Origin: Trichuris trichiura
Lineage: Eukaryota > Nematoda > Enoplea > Trichinellida > Trichuridae
DNA length: 64,000 bases
Direction: 5' to 3'
Assembly: GCA_037903355.1 (NCBI GenBank)
Contig: JBAJFE010000034.1
Location: 620,001-684,000, forward strand
The notes below the pieces were generated by a model, which ran no database searches, had not been told where the DNA came from, and saw nothing but the letters and a program-made list of their open reading frames with translations. Position numbers and translations under genes: made by a program. Below are positions 12,511 through 29,751 of this stretch, piece after piece (within the stretch, counting starts at the first letter, position 1; each line of letters begins with the position of its first letter).

Positions 12511-12770
12511 CCTCATCTTTATCTGCTTTCGTGATCATTCCTTCTTTTTGTATCCTCAGGTTTCGTGGTGCTCTCGTGTACGATCGGTAAAGGCTTGAGA
12601 GTCTGTGCGAACCTACGACGTCTGAGTAAAGTGCTGATGGTGGACTTAACTCACTAGCTCCATTTTGCTCAGTGGAAGACAATCCATGCTTGAAGGAAGC
12701 AATGATGTCTAAAACCGGAGGAGCTCCTGGACAGAAGACTTTATTTAGTCCTTTGGATAAAACTTCTTTT

Positions 12771-13048
12771 TCTGGAAGCTGAGATTGATAATGATTCTAT
12801 CTAGACGTAAACATTCAAGATCTTGACATGGACGGGATCGAGCGAATAAGAGTAAACTTGGAAGCAGCAGAAATTCACATTTCTTCAGCGAAATCCTTCT
12901 TTGCACGTAGCTGTTGGAAAAAAGATATTCTTAACCCACATTCCAGTTGGTGAAGTTTCAATAACGCCTTACCAGTGCAGACACTTAGCTTTCAGATGCG
13001 GAACAAAACAGACTTCAAAGTTGCGCTTTCGCCTTTTAAATTAAAGAT
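12771..13048. other. Spacer between PLE elements
   Basis: Probably the decayed 5' end of PLE A. No frame is long enough to assign. Confidence 0.35.
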
Positions 13049-13060
13049 ATTAACTATCTC
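13049..13060 (+). repeat. Left 12-bp target-site duplication of PLE pair
   Basis: ATTAACTATCTC occurs here and again at 17070-17081, bracketing the palindromic PLE pair. Confidence 0.75.
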
Positions 13061-13111
13061 ATGTTGAGTTTCTTTTAAGGGAATTTTGTCCCGTTGATGA
13101 TATTTTTATTA

Positions 13112-13152
13112 TTCCGTAGCTTTCGGGTCAAACGAGACCCGTCTTCAGCGGT
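13112..13152 (-). ncRNA. Hammerhead-ribozyme-like motif, left PLE B terminus
   Basis: Minus strand: ACACCG-CTGAAGA (13148-13142), stem II GGGTC/GACCC with loop TCGTTT, GAAA (13124-13121), then GC-TA-CGG. AGCT is self-complementary, suggesting dimeric stem III. An unpaired C follows the CTGAAGA core. Confidence 0.7.
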
Positions 13153-13396
13153 GTTAGTATAAAGCAATGACGTAACGAAAATTCACGGTGTTAAAATGAT
13201 GTAACGGGTGTTGCGCGAGAATGTTTTAACTGTTTAAAGTCAAATGTTTTAAAGTAGATTTCATTGTGTCCTCATCTTCTGTCTGTCAGCTAGCCACTTT
13301 TCTTGTTGTGGATGTGTTGTTCTTCAGAAATTTCATCTTAAGGTACTTCTCCATTTGGTTGGTTTTGATCCGTAGTTCTTTGTTTCCTTTTTGTGT

Positions 13397-14893
13397 TTAG
13401 TCAAGTGAGCAGCATTTAGAGCGGGTGACAATGTTTGCCCATACTTCGCTTATTTCTGCTCCTTGATCTCTATTGTACGTCTCGTTGTGCCTGATGTATA
13501 GAGCTTCCTTGATTTTCCGTAGGCGCAAATTGCTTTCGTAGCATAAGACTTTTGGATGGAGAGTCTGGTCGCATCGTGCGGCGTGTTCCACGACCGCGGA
13601 GGCCTGTATCGCTTTGTCCATGGTAGTTTTTGGGTTCACGATTTTCCTTCCACGTCGTCCTGTAGGGTTGTTGTCGTTGTTGAGAATGTCTTTTGCGTTT
13701 TTATGGGTGGTAAGGCCTTTCATATGTTCGTTGAACCTATGTTCTAAGGTTCTTCCGGTTTCCCCGACGTACACTCCGGAACAAGGGCATTTGATTGCGT
13801 AGACCAGTCCTGTTTTTTTGTTTTTTGGGATTTTGGTTTTGTTCTTCCGGAGAATGGTCCTGAGGTTGGGGAAGCTTTTGAAAAAGACTTGGAATCCTAA
13901 CTGTTTTCCTAGCCGGATGATCTTTTCTCCTAATCCTGCCACATAGGGGATAACCAACCGTGTGTCGGGCAGGATGTTTGCTTGATGTGATTCCCGGTTG
14001 TGGAGCTTGTCTTTGAACACTTGGTTGATGAAAGATTTTGGATAGTTGTTTTTGTAAAAAATCTTTCTAATATAGTTAATTCTGATTGGATAAATTCAGA
14101 TTCGCATAAATTGACCGCTCTACTGATCATGCCAGAGATGATACAACGCATTACCGATCGTGGGTGATGTGATGAGAAATCGAGGTACTTTTCGGTGTGT
14201 GTCGGCTTTATGTATACTCTGGTTTTGAGTCCCTGATCTGTGCGAATAATCAGGGCGTCCAGGAAGGAAAGGGTTTTATTCGCCTCTTTTTCCATTGTAC
14301 AGACTATTTGATTCGGCCGGATGCTGTTAAGAAACTGCAGAAATTGCTCCTCTTTCCTATCTTTTATAATGACGAAGATATCATCGACATATCTTTTGTA
14401 TAGTCGTGAAGCAATTTCTCTGTCTACAGTTTCGGACATTTCCTTTTCAAAACTTTCCATGAATATTTCCGCCAAGACAGGAAATAGTGAACTGCGAATA
14501 GGAACCCCGTTAGATTGCTTGTAGAACTTATTGTCAAACATGAAGTAATTGCCATCTTGCATGCAGAACGACACTAGCTTGACAATGTGGAAGGGGTTTA
14601 AATTAGTTCTGCTGAACAGAGTTGTATCTGTATTGAGGAGATTGTATAGGGTTTCGACAGTGTCTGAGATTGGAATACTCGGGAATAGATCTTTCACGTC
14701 GTAACTGACTAAAATCTCGTCCGGTTCTAGATGGTAGTTTCGTATTTCATTTACGAAGCTTTTACTATTTTTCACGAAAGACGATTCATTGCCAGTTAGT
14801 GGCTTGATGATCTTTTCTAAGTACCTACTAAGTTCACTTGTGGTGCTGTTAATTGTGGAAACTATTGGTCTTAATGGAACCGTTGGTTTATGC
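13397..14893 (-). pseudogene. PLE B left copy: reverse transcriptase plus GIY-YIG nuclease, 5'-truncated
   Basis: Starting at the palindrome centre, the frame encodes PLRPIVSTINSTTSELSRYL, VSYDVKDLFPSIPI (first catalytic Asp), a PIRSSLFPVLAEIFMESFE segment and RLYKRYVDDIFVI (catalytic Asp pair). A single-base deletion near 14080, relative to the right copy, shifts the frame. The second frame, 14020-13397, holds the GIY-YIG-type endonuclease typical of Penelope elements: LVYAIKCPCSGVYVGETGRT, then LEHRFNEHMKG, and ends at TAA. The first part of the RT (YGLPK and upstream) is absent, so this copy could not make a full protein. Confidence 0.88.
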
Positions 14894-14899
14894 ACCTTT

Positions 14900-16693
14900 G
14901 TGCACCTTGTCAACTGCTTAAATCAACTTAAAAGGCAATCTAATAGAATTATAACTAAGGCAGACAAAGGCAACAAAATTGTTCTACTTGACAGAACCAC
15001 CTACAATCACAAAATGACAACCATCTTGAACACCAACAGTTATACCCCCTGCCCAACGACCCTACAGAAGCGTCTAGGAAAAATCTCCGCTCCCTTCTCA
15101 TTACATACGGCACAGAAACCAGAGAACCAGAAATGATCAGAATAGCAACGCACCTCAAATACGCATCGAATTATACACCCCCTGAGCTCTACGGTCTTCC
15201 AAAGGTGCACAAACCAGAGGTTCCATTAAGACCAATAGTTTCCACAATTAACAGCACCACAAGTGAACTTAGTAGGTACTTAAAAAAGATCATCAAGCCA
15301 CTAACTGGCAATGAATCGTCTTTCGTGAAAAATAGTAAAAGCTTCGTAAATGAAATACGAAACTACCATCTAGAACCGGACGAGATTTTAGTCAGTTACG
15401 ACGTAAAAGATCTATTCCCGAGCATTCCAATCTCAGACACTGTCGAAACCCTATACAATCTCCTCAATACAGATACAACTCTGTCCAACAGAACTAATTT
15501 AAACCCCTTCCACATTGTCAAGCTAGTATCGTTCTGCATGCAAGATGGCAATTACTTCATGTTTGACAATAAGTTCTACAAGCAATCTAACGGGCAGTTC
15601 ACTACCTCCTGTCCTGGCGGAAATATTCATGGAAAGTTTTGAAAAGGAAACGTCCGAAACTGTAGACAGAGAAATTGCTCCACGACTATACAAAAGATAT
15701 GTCGATGATATCTTCGTCATTACAAAAGATGGGAAAGAGGAGCAATTTCTGCAGTTTCTTAACAGCATCCGGCCGAATCAAATAGTCTTTACAATGGAAA
15801 AAGAGACGAATAAAACCCTTCCCTTCCTGGACGCCCTGATTATTCGCACAGATCAGGGACTCAAAACCAGAGTATACAGAAAGCCGACACACACCGAACA
15901 ATACCTCGATTTCTCATCACATCACCCACGATCGGTAATGCGTGGTATCATCTCTGGCATGATCAATAGAGCGGTCAATTTATGCGAACCTGAATTTATC
16001 CAATCAGAATTTAACTATATTAGAAAGATTTTTTACAAAAACAACTATCCAAAATCTTTCATCAACCAAGTGTTCAAAGACAAGCTCCACAACCGGGAAT
16101 CACATCAAGCAAACATCCTGCCCGACACACGGTTGGTTATCCCCTATGTGGCAGGATTAGGAGAAAAGATCATCCGGCTAGGAAAACAGTTAGGATTCCA
16201 AGTCTTTTTCAAAAGCTTCCCCAACCTCAGGACCATTCTCCGGAAGAACAAAACCAAAATCCCAAAAAACAAAAAAACAGGACTGGTCTACGCAATCAAA
16301 TGCCCTTGTTCCGGAGTGTACGTCGGGGAAACCGGAAAAACCTTAGAACATAGGTTCAACGAACATATGAAAGGCCTTACCACCCATAAAAACGCAAAAG
16401 ACATTCTCAACAACGACAACAACCCTACAAGACGACGTGGAAGGAAAATCGTGAACCCAAAAACTACCATGGACAAAGCGATACAGGCCTCCGCGGTCGT
16501 GGAACACGCCGCACGATGCGACCAGACTCTCCATCCAAAAGTCTTATGCTACGAAAGCAATTTGCGCCTACGGAAAATCAAGGAAGCTCTATACATCAGG
16601 CACAACGAGACGTACAATAGAGATCAAGGAGCAGAAATAAGCGAAGTATGGGCAAACATTGTCACCCGCTCTAAATGCTGCTCACTTGACTAA
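14900..16693 (+). pseudogene. PLE B right copy: reverse transcriptase plus GIY-YIG nuclease, two frameshifts
   Basis: This longer copy starts with the PLE N-terminal signature RIITKADKGNKIVLLDRTTY. It changes frame near 15080, continues through PPELYGLPKVHKPEVPLRP and VSYDVKDLFPSIPI, then has an 11-bp deletion near 15593 relative to the left copy. After this shift a long frame to 16693 encodes RLYKRYVDDIFVI, a linker, and the complete C-terminal GIY-YIG domain (CPCSGVYVGETGKTLEHRF), then SEVWANIV near the end. Lesions differ from those of the left copy, so each was intact where the other is broken. Together they show the domain order RT then GIY-YIG, as in canonical Penelope. Confidence 0.9.
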
Positions 16694-16937
16694 ACACAAA
16701 AAGGAAACAAAGAACTACGGATCAAAACCAACCAAATGGAGAAGTACCTTAAGATGAAATTTCTGAAGAACAACACATCCACAACAAGAAAAGTGGCTAG
16801 CTGACAGACAGAAGATGAGGACACAATGAAATCTACTTTAAAACATTTGACTTTAAACAGTTAAAACATTCTCGCGCAACACCCGTTACATCATTTTAAC
16901 ACCGTGAATTTTCGTTACGTCATTGCTTTATACTAAC

Positions 16938-16978
16938 ACCGCTGAAGACGGGTCTCGTTTGACCCGAAAGCTACGGAA
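16938..16978 (+). ncRNA. Hammerhead-ribozyme-like motif, right PLE B terminus
   Basis: ACACCG-CTGAAGA (16942-16948), stem II GGGTC-TCGTTT-GACCC, GAAA (16966-16969), then GC-TA-CGG. It mirrors 13112-13152 exactly in the core and stem II. Confidence 0.72.
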
Positions 16979-17069
16979 TAATAAAAATATTATGAACGGG
17001 ACAAAATTCCCGTAAAAGAAACTCAACATGAAACTATACGGTCCCGTACCAAGAAGTTACATTTACAAA

Positions 17070-17081
17070 ATTAACTATCTC
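17070..17081 (+). repeat. Right 12-bp target-site duplication of PLE pair
   Basis: ATTAACTATCTC, identical to 13049-13060. Confidence 0.75.
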
Positions 17082-17315
17082 GAACAAATATCTTACCGTT
17101 GTTTCTCCAAGGTCAAACCGTGTACCATTGGAAGTAGCCTCGTATTGAGCTATGTTAAAAGTCCGCGATAAAAGTAAGTTTACTTAGAAGTAATAACTAG
17201 GCGATACGAGTTAGCGACGAGAAGACAGCAGGCGCTGGCGACTTTGTTTTGACTAGTAACAATATAAAGCGCATGCAGAGGAAACTTACGTGATTCAGTT
17301 TTCGCCTCTGATGGT

Positions 17316-23762
<6,447 letters not shown>

Positions 23763-26392
23763 CTAAAATATATACATTTCCAAGATACTTTCATGTCAAT
23801 GGACACTTAAAAAACCTAAATATTTCTACACAAGCGAACTGAAACTTTACGTATTTTAAAACTCCCGTTATTCCAAATACGTAACATTTTAGAAAACAAA
23901 GCAGACGGAGCTCTGTACCACCGATACTTACTGCATAAAGCGGGAAACTTTTCTTTTCAAATACCTTTTATTTTCCGCTAATTTTAATTATTACAGGCAG
24001 CAGTCTGATCTTTGCAAACGTGAAAAGTAAACACACAACGGGCTCCTTGACTAATATCGTTCAAGAAAGAGCGCATTTGCAACACTTCCTCAAACAGCTT
24101 GCACAAGCAATACATCCAGTAAATTTTAAACTCCATTAGCATCACTATTAGCTGTACTAGGTTCTATAACATAAAGAATAAATTAAGACATTGATGAAAC
24201 GTTGCAGCCACTAAACGCAACAAAAAGTTTTGAAAATTAAGCGTTAATCTAAGAACAAGTTTTGGAAACTAAAATTTAATAATACTACAAAGTAAAGGCG
24301 CTACGCATTTGCTAACTCAATAACAGAAGAACAGAATCTCTTCAACTCAGACATACTTCTTTGATAAGAAACAATTTGGCAACACGAACGTAATGCCAAC
24401 GAATAAACAAGATATTTCACGCAAAGGCACTCCTCTTACTGAAGACTTGGACAACAGAAAAACGAAACTCCAAAGATAAGAAAAACTGAATAGGTCCTTC
24501 CACAGATAGGGCTTTTTCAAACGGTTTCTTGAAATTTCGTAACCACTACATGGGATGAAATCGTGTACTTAAGTTTTACAATAACAGAACTTTCTGGACA
24601 ATCCTATCTAGTCATTAATTTTAAACGTTAAACCATTAATGACTATTTATGTTTGACACTGGCTGAATAGAACTTTCTCGAAAGTTCTGTTGCAGAAAAA
24701 CTTCAATCAGCGCCTTCATCCTACATAGAAAGTATAAGATACTTTCAAAAAACGTAGATAGAACAAGTTTGGTACGTGGAATTTACCAGCTTGTTAGCGA
24801 AACGAGTTGCCGAGCCAAGTTAAACAATCCGTAAGACTGTCGCAAGAAAAAGTACTAATAGATTTGCTTAGAAAGTTCAATAAAGTAGGCTGGAAAAAAC
24901 AGGTAACCTTGAAAAGAGTACCTTTAGTAATACACTATATCGCAGAACATCCTGACCATTTCGTTGAATAATAACATAGCCAAATAAAACACCCGTTACT
25001 TAATCAAGAAAACACTTGACATGGCAAGCATAAATCCACTTAGAGTAATGAATTAAAACAGCTGAAAAAGGCAGATCCTTTACAATTATGACTATGGCAA
25101 TCAACGAATGAAGCACAGAAAGAGTACATTAACAAGATACAGCTTTTCTTAATACGGGGTGCCAAACTCAGAGCACGGAATAAAATTTGTGGGCAGAAAA
25201 AAGGACCGCATACCGAGCAGACACAAACAAACGGTTCGAACAATTCGACTCCTGCTGCCTCTATCTGATCCATAAGCGCTAAGTGAAATTGCAGTTGCCT
25301 AACTGTGCAACGCGCGCAAGCATTGGCAGCAGTTATTTCCACGAACTCAAAATCATTTTCTTATTCCTGAAATAAAAGCAAAAATGCGAATAAAAAAACA
25401 CGGCGAAACATGTGACCAGTTATAAAAAAGCGCAAAATACTCGTTTAAAGCAAATCGGCATTTCATACTGAATAGCGAAAATGGCTTACCTCCCGAAGCA
25501 TAAGAATGCAACAACAGAAGGCAACCATACAGTAATCCAACCCGCAGGACAGTGTCACTTATAATAGCAATGCGTGCTTTGTTTTGGCAATACATATTTT
25601 AATACAGCAGAAAAAGCATCGGATTAACGAACTAAATTTTCTGACATTTTACTTAGCAAGACTAATAGCGGATGGTTAGATTCATTAAGGCATAATGGTC
25701 AGAAGCCAAAAAGCATAATTTTCGGGTAGAAACAATTCCACAAATATTTTATCCTTTATTTAGTAACGTAGAACAAAAGCACAGAACGGTAATGTTCGAG
25801 GAAACAATTTATTCTGCTAAGTAGCGAAAGAGTACGCGCAAACCGGTCAAGGAAAATACAGTAAGGGCAGGAACGAAAGTTGACATTGAAAATTGAATGA
25901 CGAAGGGAAGAGTAAGCTTGGAAAAATTTTAACCTCCTGTCCCTGTTTCTCAACGGATTCACTATTCGCTACTCGTTAGGTGCACGATAATGTGAAATGC
26001 TACGAGTGCGCCTAACAAGCTAGTATTAGCCTGAAACGCAGTTTTTGATGCACACTTCTCACACATAATTTGCACGACCAAGCTCTAATTACAAGACAGC
26101 AAGCTGAGAACCACTTCGCCGTTGAATATTTTGATTCCTGCACCCATTCTTTCTGAAGTGTATCCTTTCTCGTGGTACTTCTTTCAGGCATAGCCTGAGG
26201 ATATTTAGTCTTGAAAGTTTGTCTAACAACAGCTAAACAACTCTTCCTTATGCAGAAATATTCTTAATTTCCTATTACTGCCTTATCGCTGAAGCGATGG
26301 CGTAGTTAGCGCGGGGCTTAATTCTAACAGTTCATCAGGCTACCAAGGTTTTCATTCCCCATTCGCAGGACCAAGCTGCCAAATTTGTTCTC
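23763..26392. other. AT-rich non-coding stretch upstream of TESK exons
   Basis: It probably contains the unseen first TESK exon or exons and its promoter, but no candidate could be supported. A short perfect hairpin lies at 24610-24644 (AGTCATTAAT/ATTAATGACT). ORFs on the minus strand at 25040-25962 have no family features. Confidence 0.4.
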
Positions 26393-26397
26393 AAGGG
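26393..26397 (+). repeat. 5-bp target-site duplication, left
   Basis: AAGGG, repeated at 29135-29139 beside the other LTR. Confidence 0.7.
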
Positions 26398-26801
26398 GTT
26401 GTTTGCCGGACCATTAAGACTCGCGTACAATAACGGTTTATTTCGGAGAAAAGCAATAGAGTGAACGGACAGCTGGTATAGTTAGCCTGAACACTGTGAG
26501 CTCAGAAGCGACGCGTTTATATAGCCTTCCAAGACCTCTGCCTTGCGCTTTCTCACGGACCTCTGGCTCTTCAGCCTTCGTCTAATCCGCTTACCGTGAG
26601 GAAGCGGCGAGACAGGCGCTAATCCTGACGCTAGCCACCGTTGTGCTAGGCCGTCGATGTCAGGTTCTCACGCCGATCCAGAGGTCGTGCCCTCTTGTCG
26701 CTGTCGGATCTGAGGCCCCATGTCGTTCTTTGGGCTGCGCTCCCACGGACGGATTTCTGCCCGCGCTCACTGGGGTGTCGGTGCGGCCATCTCTGACACA
26801 C
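26398..26801 (-). repeat. 3' LTR of the gypsy-like element
   Basis: Direct repeat of 28732-29134 with scattered substitutions and a few one- or two-base indels. Confidence 0.9.
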
Positions 26802-27168
26802 TCCCCCCTGATTCTCAAGAATCACAGCAGTGCAGCGCGCGGACTTTCCGAAGTAGGGACTAGCGCCTCGTCGCGCCTTGATCAGCTTCGGTGTCCTCGT
26901 CCGAAGGAGCCACCCGTGTTGCGCTATGCCCGGCCAAATGACCATCTGAGTCTTCCGTACGTAATCGCTCGCTGGGCGATTCTTTAGATGCCTGACGGCG
27001 CTGGTCTCGGACGTGGAGCGGGATTCCGACGACGTAAACTGCATTGCGGGATAGGCTGCCCATAACGGTCCCGCTTCGATCTCTGCAGTTGCATCAGACA
27101 TCCGGCGGTCTTCTTCTAGCCTCCGGTCAGTCCCGCTGACTCTCACGCCATACTTTACAACCGCATGT

Positions 27169-27715
27169 CCTTCGCCATCTGGCCACTTCTAAGCAGAAGT
27201 CCAGGCACGCGCCAGGGTGCAACATCACTGCGTGACTTTCTCTTCAGGGCGTATACTGGCGAGGGTCGTTGCGCGGACCGCTGCGCACTCCTCTCCAAAC
27301 CGTACACGCCGTTGGCCGTCCACGCTTACCCCTCCAAGGGCCGTGTGTGCTCACATCGTAAGGTCGAAGCCAACCGTTCTGGATCCACTTATCCAGTTCT
27401 TCTTCGTATCATGCCCGAACCCAAATGGTCGGCGGATACTTTTCCACGGAGTTCTTTAAAACGGCGGGCCCTTCGCCATCTGGCCACTTCTATGCAGAAG
27501 TCCAGGAACGCGCGCCAGGGTCAAACTTCGCGGTGAAGTCTTTCTCTTCAGGGCGTGTACCGGCGAGGGTCGTTGCGCAGACCGCTGCGCATTCCACTCC
27601 AAACCATACACGCTGTCCGCTGTCTATGTTTACCCCTCCAAGGGCCATCATCCCGTTCATGCCGAGGATAAAGTCAAAGCCGAGCGGCTTAGTGTCGGCT
27701 ACTATCACCTCGACC
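27169..27715 (-). repeat. Tandem duplication of the protease/linker segment, 301-bp offset
   Basis: CCTTCGCCATCTGGCCACTTCT starts at 27169 and again at 27470. The two units stay alignable for about 200-240 bp through CTCCAAGGGCC. The unit nearer Gag encodes KPLGFDFILGMNGMMALGGV, a retropepsin C-terminal type segment; the other unit is a decayed copy with stops. Confidence 0.8.
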
Positions 27716-28690
27716 GTTACTCGATCAACTTCCTGCCGACTCCAAGCTGACTGTACCATATCCCCGGCATCTCTACTCCATACCGTCGACTGTGATGATG
27801 CTGACGCGGCGTCTTCTCCAGCTCTTGCAACTCGCAACGTGCGCCACGCACGTTGAGCAGCCTGTGCCGACCAGAGCGCTTCGCTGCACGCCATCAAATC
27901 CCCAATCGAACGGTCCGCAGCGCCTTAGTCAGCGTCTTCAAGGGGAGGAGGGTAGCGCTGAGGCCTCCTCCCCGAGGCTGTTTCCCTGGTGCTCAGCCGC
28001 AGCACCGCCTGGGTCTTTCGGGCGACGGTTTCGCATTCTGCACCGAAACCCGCGTCCGACTCTCTTCTCGCCGCTGCCAGGATTCTGTCGGGGTGTCTGA
28101 CATTCTCTTGCGACATGCCCCATGCCGCCACACGAGAAGCATCGTCGCCCCGGACGGACCGACCGCGACCTCGGCTCGGACTCTGCAGTGCCAAGGCATG
28201 CTTCTTGAAAGATCGCGGGCCTGTCGTCCACGATGATCACACGGGCGCAGGCGAGAAGCTGGTTTAGACTCAGCTCTTCCGTGCGAGATCCCGCCCTCAG
28301 GAACTGTCGCACACTCCCTGGCAATCCGGCCACAAAGGCACATGCCAGGGTCTTCACCGTCACTCCTCTGAACAAAGCTGCCATTCTTCGCAGCTCCGCT
28401 AAGAACATGTCCGGCGGCTCGTCGGTTTTCAATTTCCGCGATACGAACTGCTCGTAGGCGACAAACGAGTCTACCGCGAGAGCGGCGGTCAGGGCTTGCT
28501 TGACCTTTCTTCCGGTCTTCGACGGGCAGTTGCATGTACACCGCGAAGGCGCCTCCGGTGAGCCGCAATGGTATGACCGTCGCGACGTTGTCGATTCCAC
28601 GTAGCTGGCACACCAACTTGACTTTCTCGAGCCACTCGGTGATCGACTGCCTTGCCGAGCCGTCGTACTCCGGGATGAGCTTCACATCGA
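27490..28690 (-). pseudogene. Gag (with zinc knuckle) and partial protease of the gypsy-like element
   Basis: Capsid-like region in two frames: VDVKLIPEYDGSARQSITEW to VYMQLPVEDRKK, then after a frameshift near 28508 ALAVDSFVAYEQFVSRKL to FVAGLPGSVRQFLRAG. A CCHC zinc knuckle CFSCGGMGHVARECQ follows near 28100. A further frame down to 27490 contains the aspartic-protease-like end GFDFILGMNG. The domain order Gag, nucleocapsid, protease is that of Ty3/gypsy-type elements, but without RT and integrase the superfamily call rests on Gag style alone. Confidence 0.82.
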
Positions 28691-28731
28691 CGGACTTGTC
28701 TTGCCGCGTGGTTTCCATGCCTCGATAGCTT

Positions 28732-29134
28732 GTTGTTTGCCAGACCATTAAGACTCGCGTACAATAACGGTTTATTTCGGAGAAAAGCAATAGAGTGAAC
28801 GGACAGCTGGTATAGTTAGCCTGAACTGTGTGAGCTCAGAAGCGACGCGTTTATATAGCCTTCCAAGACCTCTGCCTTGCGCTTTCTCACGGACCTCTGG
28901 CTCTTCAGCCTTTGTCTAATCCGCTTTCTGTGAGGAAGCGGCGAGACAGGCGCTAATCGTGACGCTAGCCACCGTTGTGCTAGGCCGTCGATGTCAGGTT
29001 CTCACGCCGATCCAGAGGTCGTGCCCTCTTGTCGCTGTCGGATCTGAAGCCCCATGTCGTTCTTTGGCTGCGCTCCCACGGATGGATTTGTGCCCGCGCT
29101 CACTGGGGTGCCGCTGCGGCCATCTCTGCCACAC
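28732..29134 (-). repeat. 5' LTR of the gypsy-like element
   Basis: Direct repeat of 26398-26801. It lies upstream of Gag on the minus strand. Confidence 0.9.
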
Positions 29135-29139
29135 AAGGG

Positions 29140-29743
29140 ATTGTAAACTAATGTCTTTTTTGCAACGGAACTCATCCACCGTCGTGACCAGAATACAGTC
29201 CGTATGACTGTCACAAAACATCCAGTGTTCAACAATGCTGTTAGCAATTAATACAAAGCTATAGGACATGGTCTGCACGACTGCGGGCTTATTGCGTGCG
29301 TGGACATATTATCACTTTCAGTTGCCCACCTAAACAATCGCAGATTCGTTTTCCGAAGCATCTAACCTGATAGGTCACTCAGCGATTGTTACCTGTTTAA
29401 AATGCTGAGTCAAAATCAACCAAAAATGAAAAAAAAGATTTATCGAAGGGTTCCAAGCACCATTGAATAGTGTAACAAAGGTTTCGTTTCCAACAGCGCG
29501 GAAACTTTGCAAACTAGACATGAAAGAAGTTCGTCCAGATTGAAAGACGCTTTGTTTGATTGTCGCAAAACCTCATAGCTTTCAGTTCTGTGAAAGCACT
29601 CAGAGCTAATGACTTCTCTAAGACCAATGAAAATGTCTGTTGCAACTGGCCGGCATTGATGACAACAGAAAACCGGCCTGTGGAAACCAATTTCAGTTCT
29701 AACGTGCTTTCTGTCCCCTCTCAGTCATCCAACCTCTTGATGG
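29140..29743. other. Intergenic between LTR element and hAT element
   Basis: No recognisable coding sequence or repeat. Confidence 0.45.
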
Positions 29744-29751
29744 GTCTACGC

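Larger units (their letters stand above)
11185..12770 (-). pseudogene. Penelope-like reverse transcriptase, broken (element A)
   Basis: The remnant reads leftwards. Near 12770-12500 is the family N-terminal region (LPEKEVLSKGLNKVFCPG, then MITKADKDEVV). Near 11990 the sequence encodes YGLPK, a motif shared by PLE reverse transcriptases. Near 11840-11600 are finger and palm segments in shifting frames, and at 11613-11185 a frame contains FKRYADDIFVII with the catalytic Tyr-x-Asp-Asp. The frame then runs into an inverted terminal repeat, and the C-terminal GIY-YIG nuclease is missing. At least two frameshifts and an interruption near 12120-12480 make it nonfunctional. It is older and more diverged than the palindromic pair at 13-17 kb. 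Confidence 0.82.
13061..17069. mobile_element. Palindromic pair of Penelope-like retroelements (element B)
   Basis: Two PLE copies lie head-to-head. Arm 13061-14893 (minus) and arm about 15195-17033 (plus) are near-identical reverse complements around a 300-bp spacer that is the 5' part of the longer right copy. The same 12-bp direct repeat flanks the whole unit, so the pair most likely arrived, or was completed, as a single insertion. Each outer end has a terminal repeat with a hammerhead-like motif and the tail GAACGGGACAAAATTCCC (right copy; the left copy differs by one or two bases). Inverted tandem arrangements are known for Penelope elements. The right end has about 36 extra bases before the target-site duplication. 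Confidence 0.88.
26398..29134 (-). mobile_element. LTR retrotransposon, gypsy-like, internally deleted
   Basis: Two direct repeats of about 403 bp (26398-26801 and 28732-29134) bracket a Gag and protease region on the minus strand, with AAGGG duplicated on both sides. A purine tract (CAGGGGGGAG on the minus strand, near 26802-26811) abuts the downstream LTR, as a plus-strand primer site should. The LTR holds CTATATAAACG and, further on, AATAAA on the element strand, plausible promoter and polyadenylation signals. Reverse transcriptase, RNase H and the integrase core are missing, so the copy is non-autonomous. Base composition is clearly more GC-rich than the surroundings. Confidence 0.9.

Noticed and set aside
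13556..14524. Plus-strand ORFs opposite the left PLE copy (and their mirror images at 15523-16534)
   Set aside because: Shadows of the reverse transcriptase and nuclease frames on the opposite strand.
26643..27536. Plus-strand ORFs across the LTR element
   Set aside because: GC-rich antisense shadows; Gag and protease motifs are on the minus strand.
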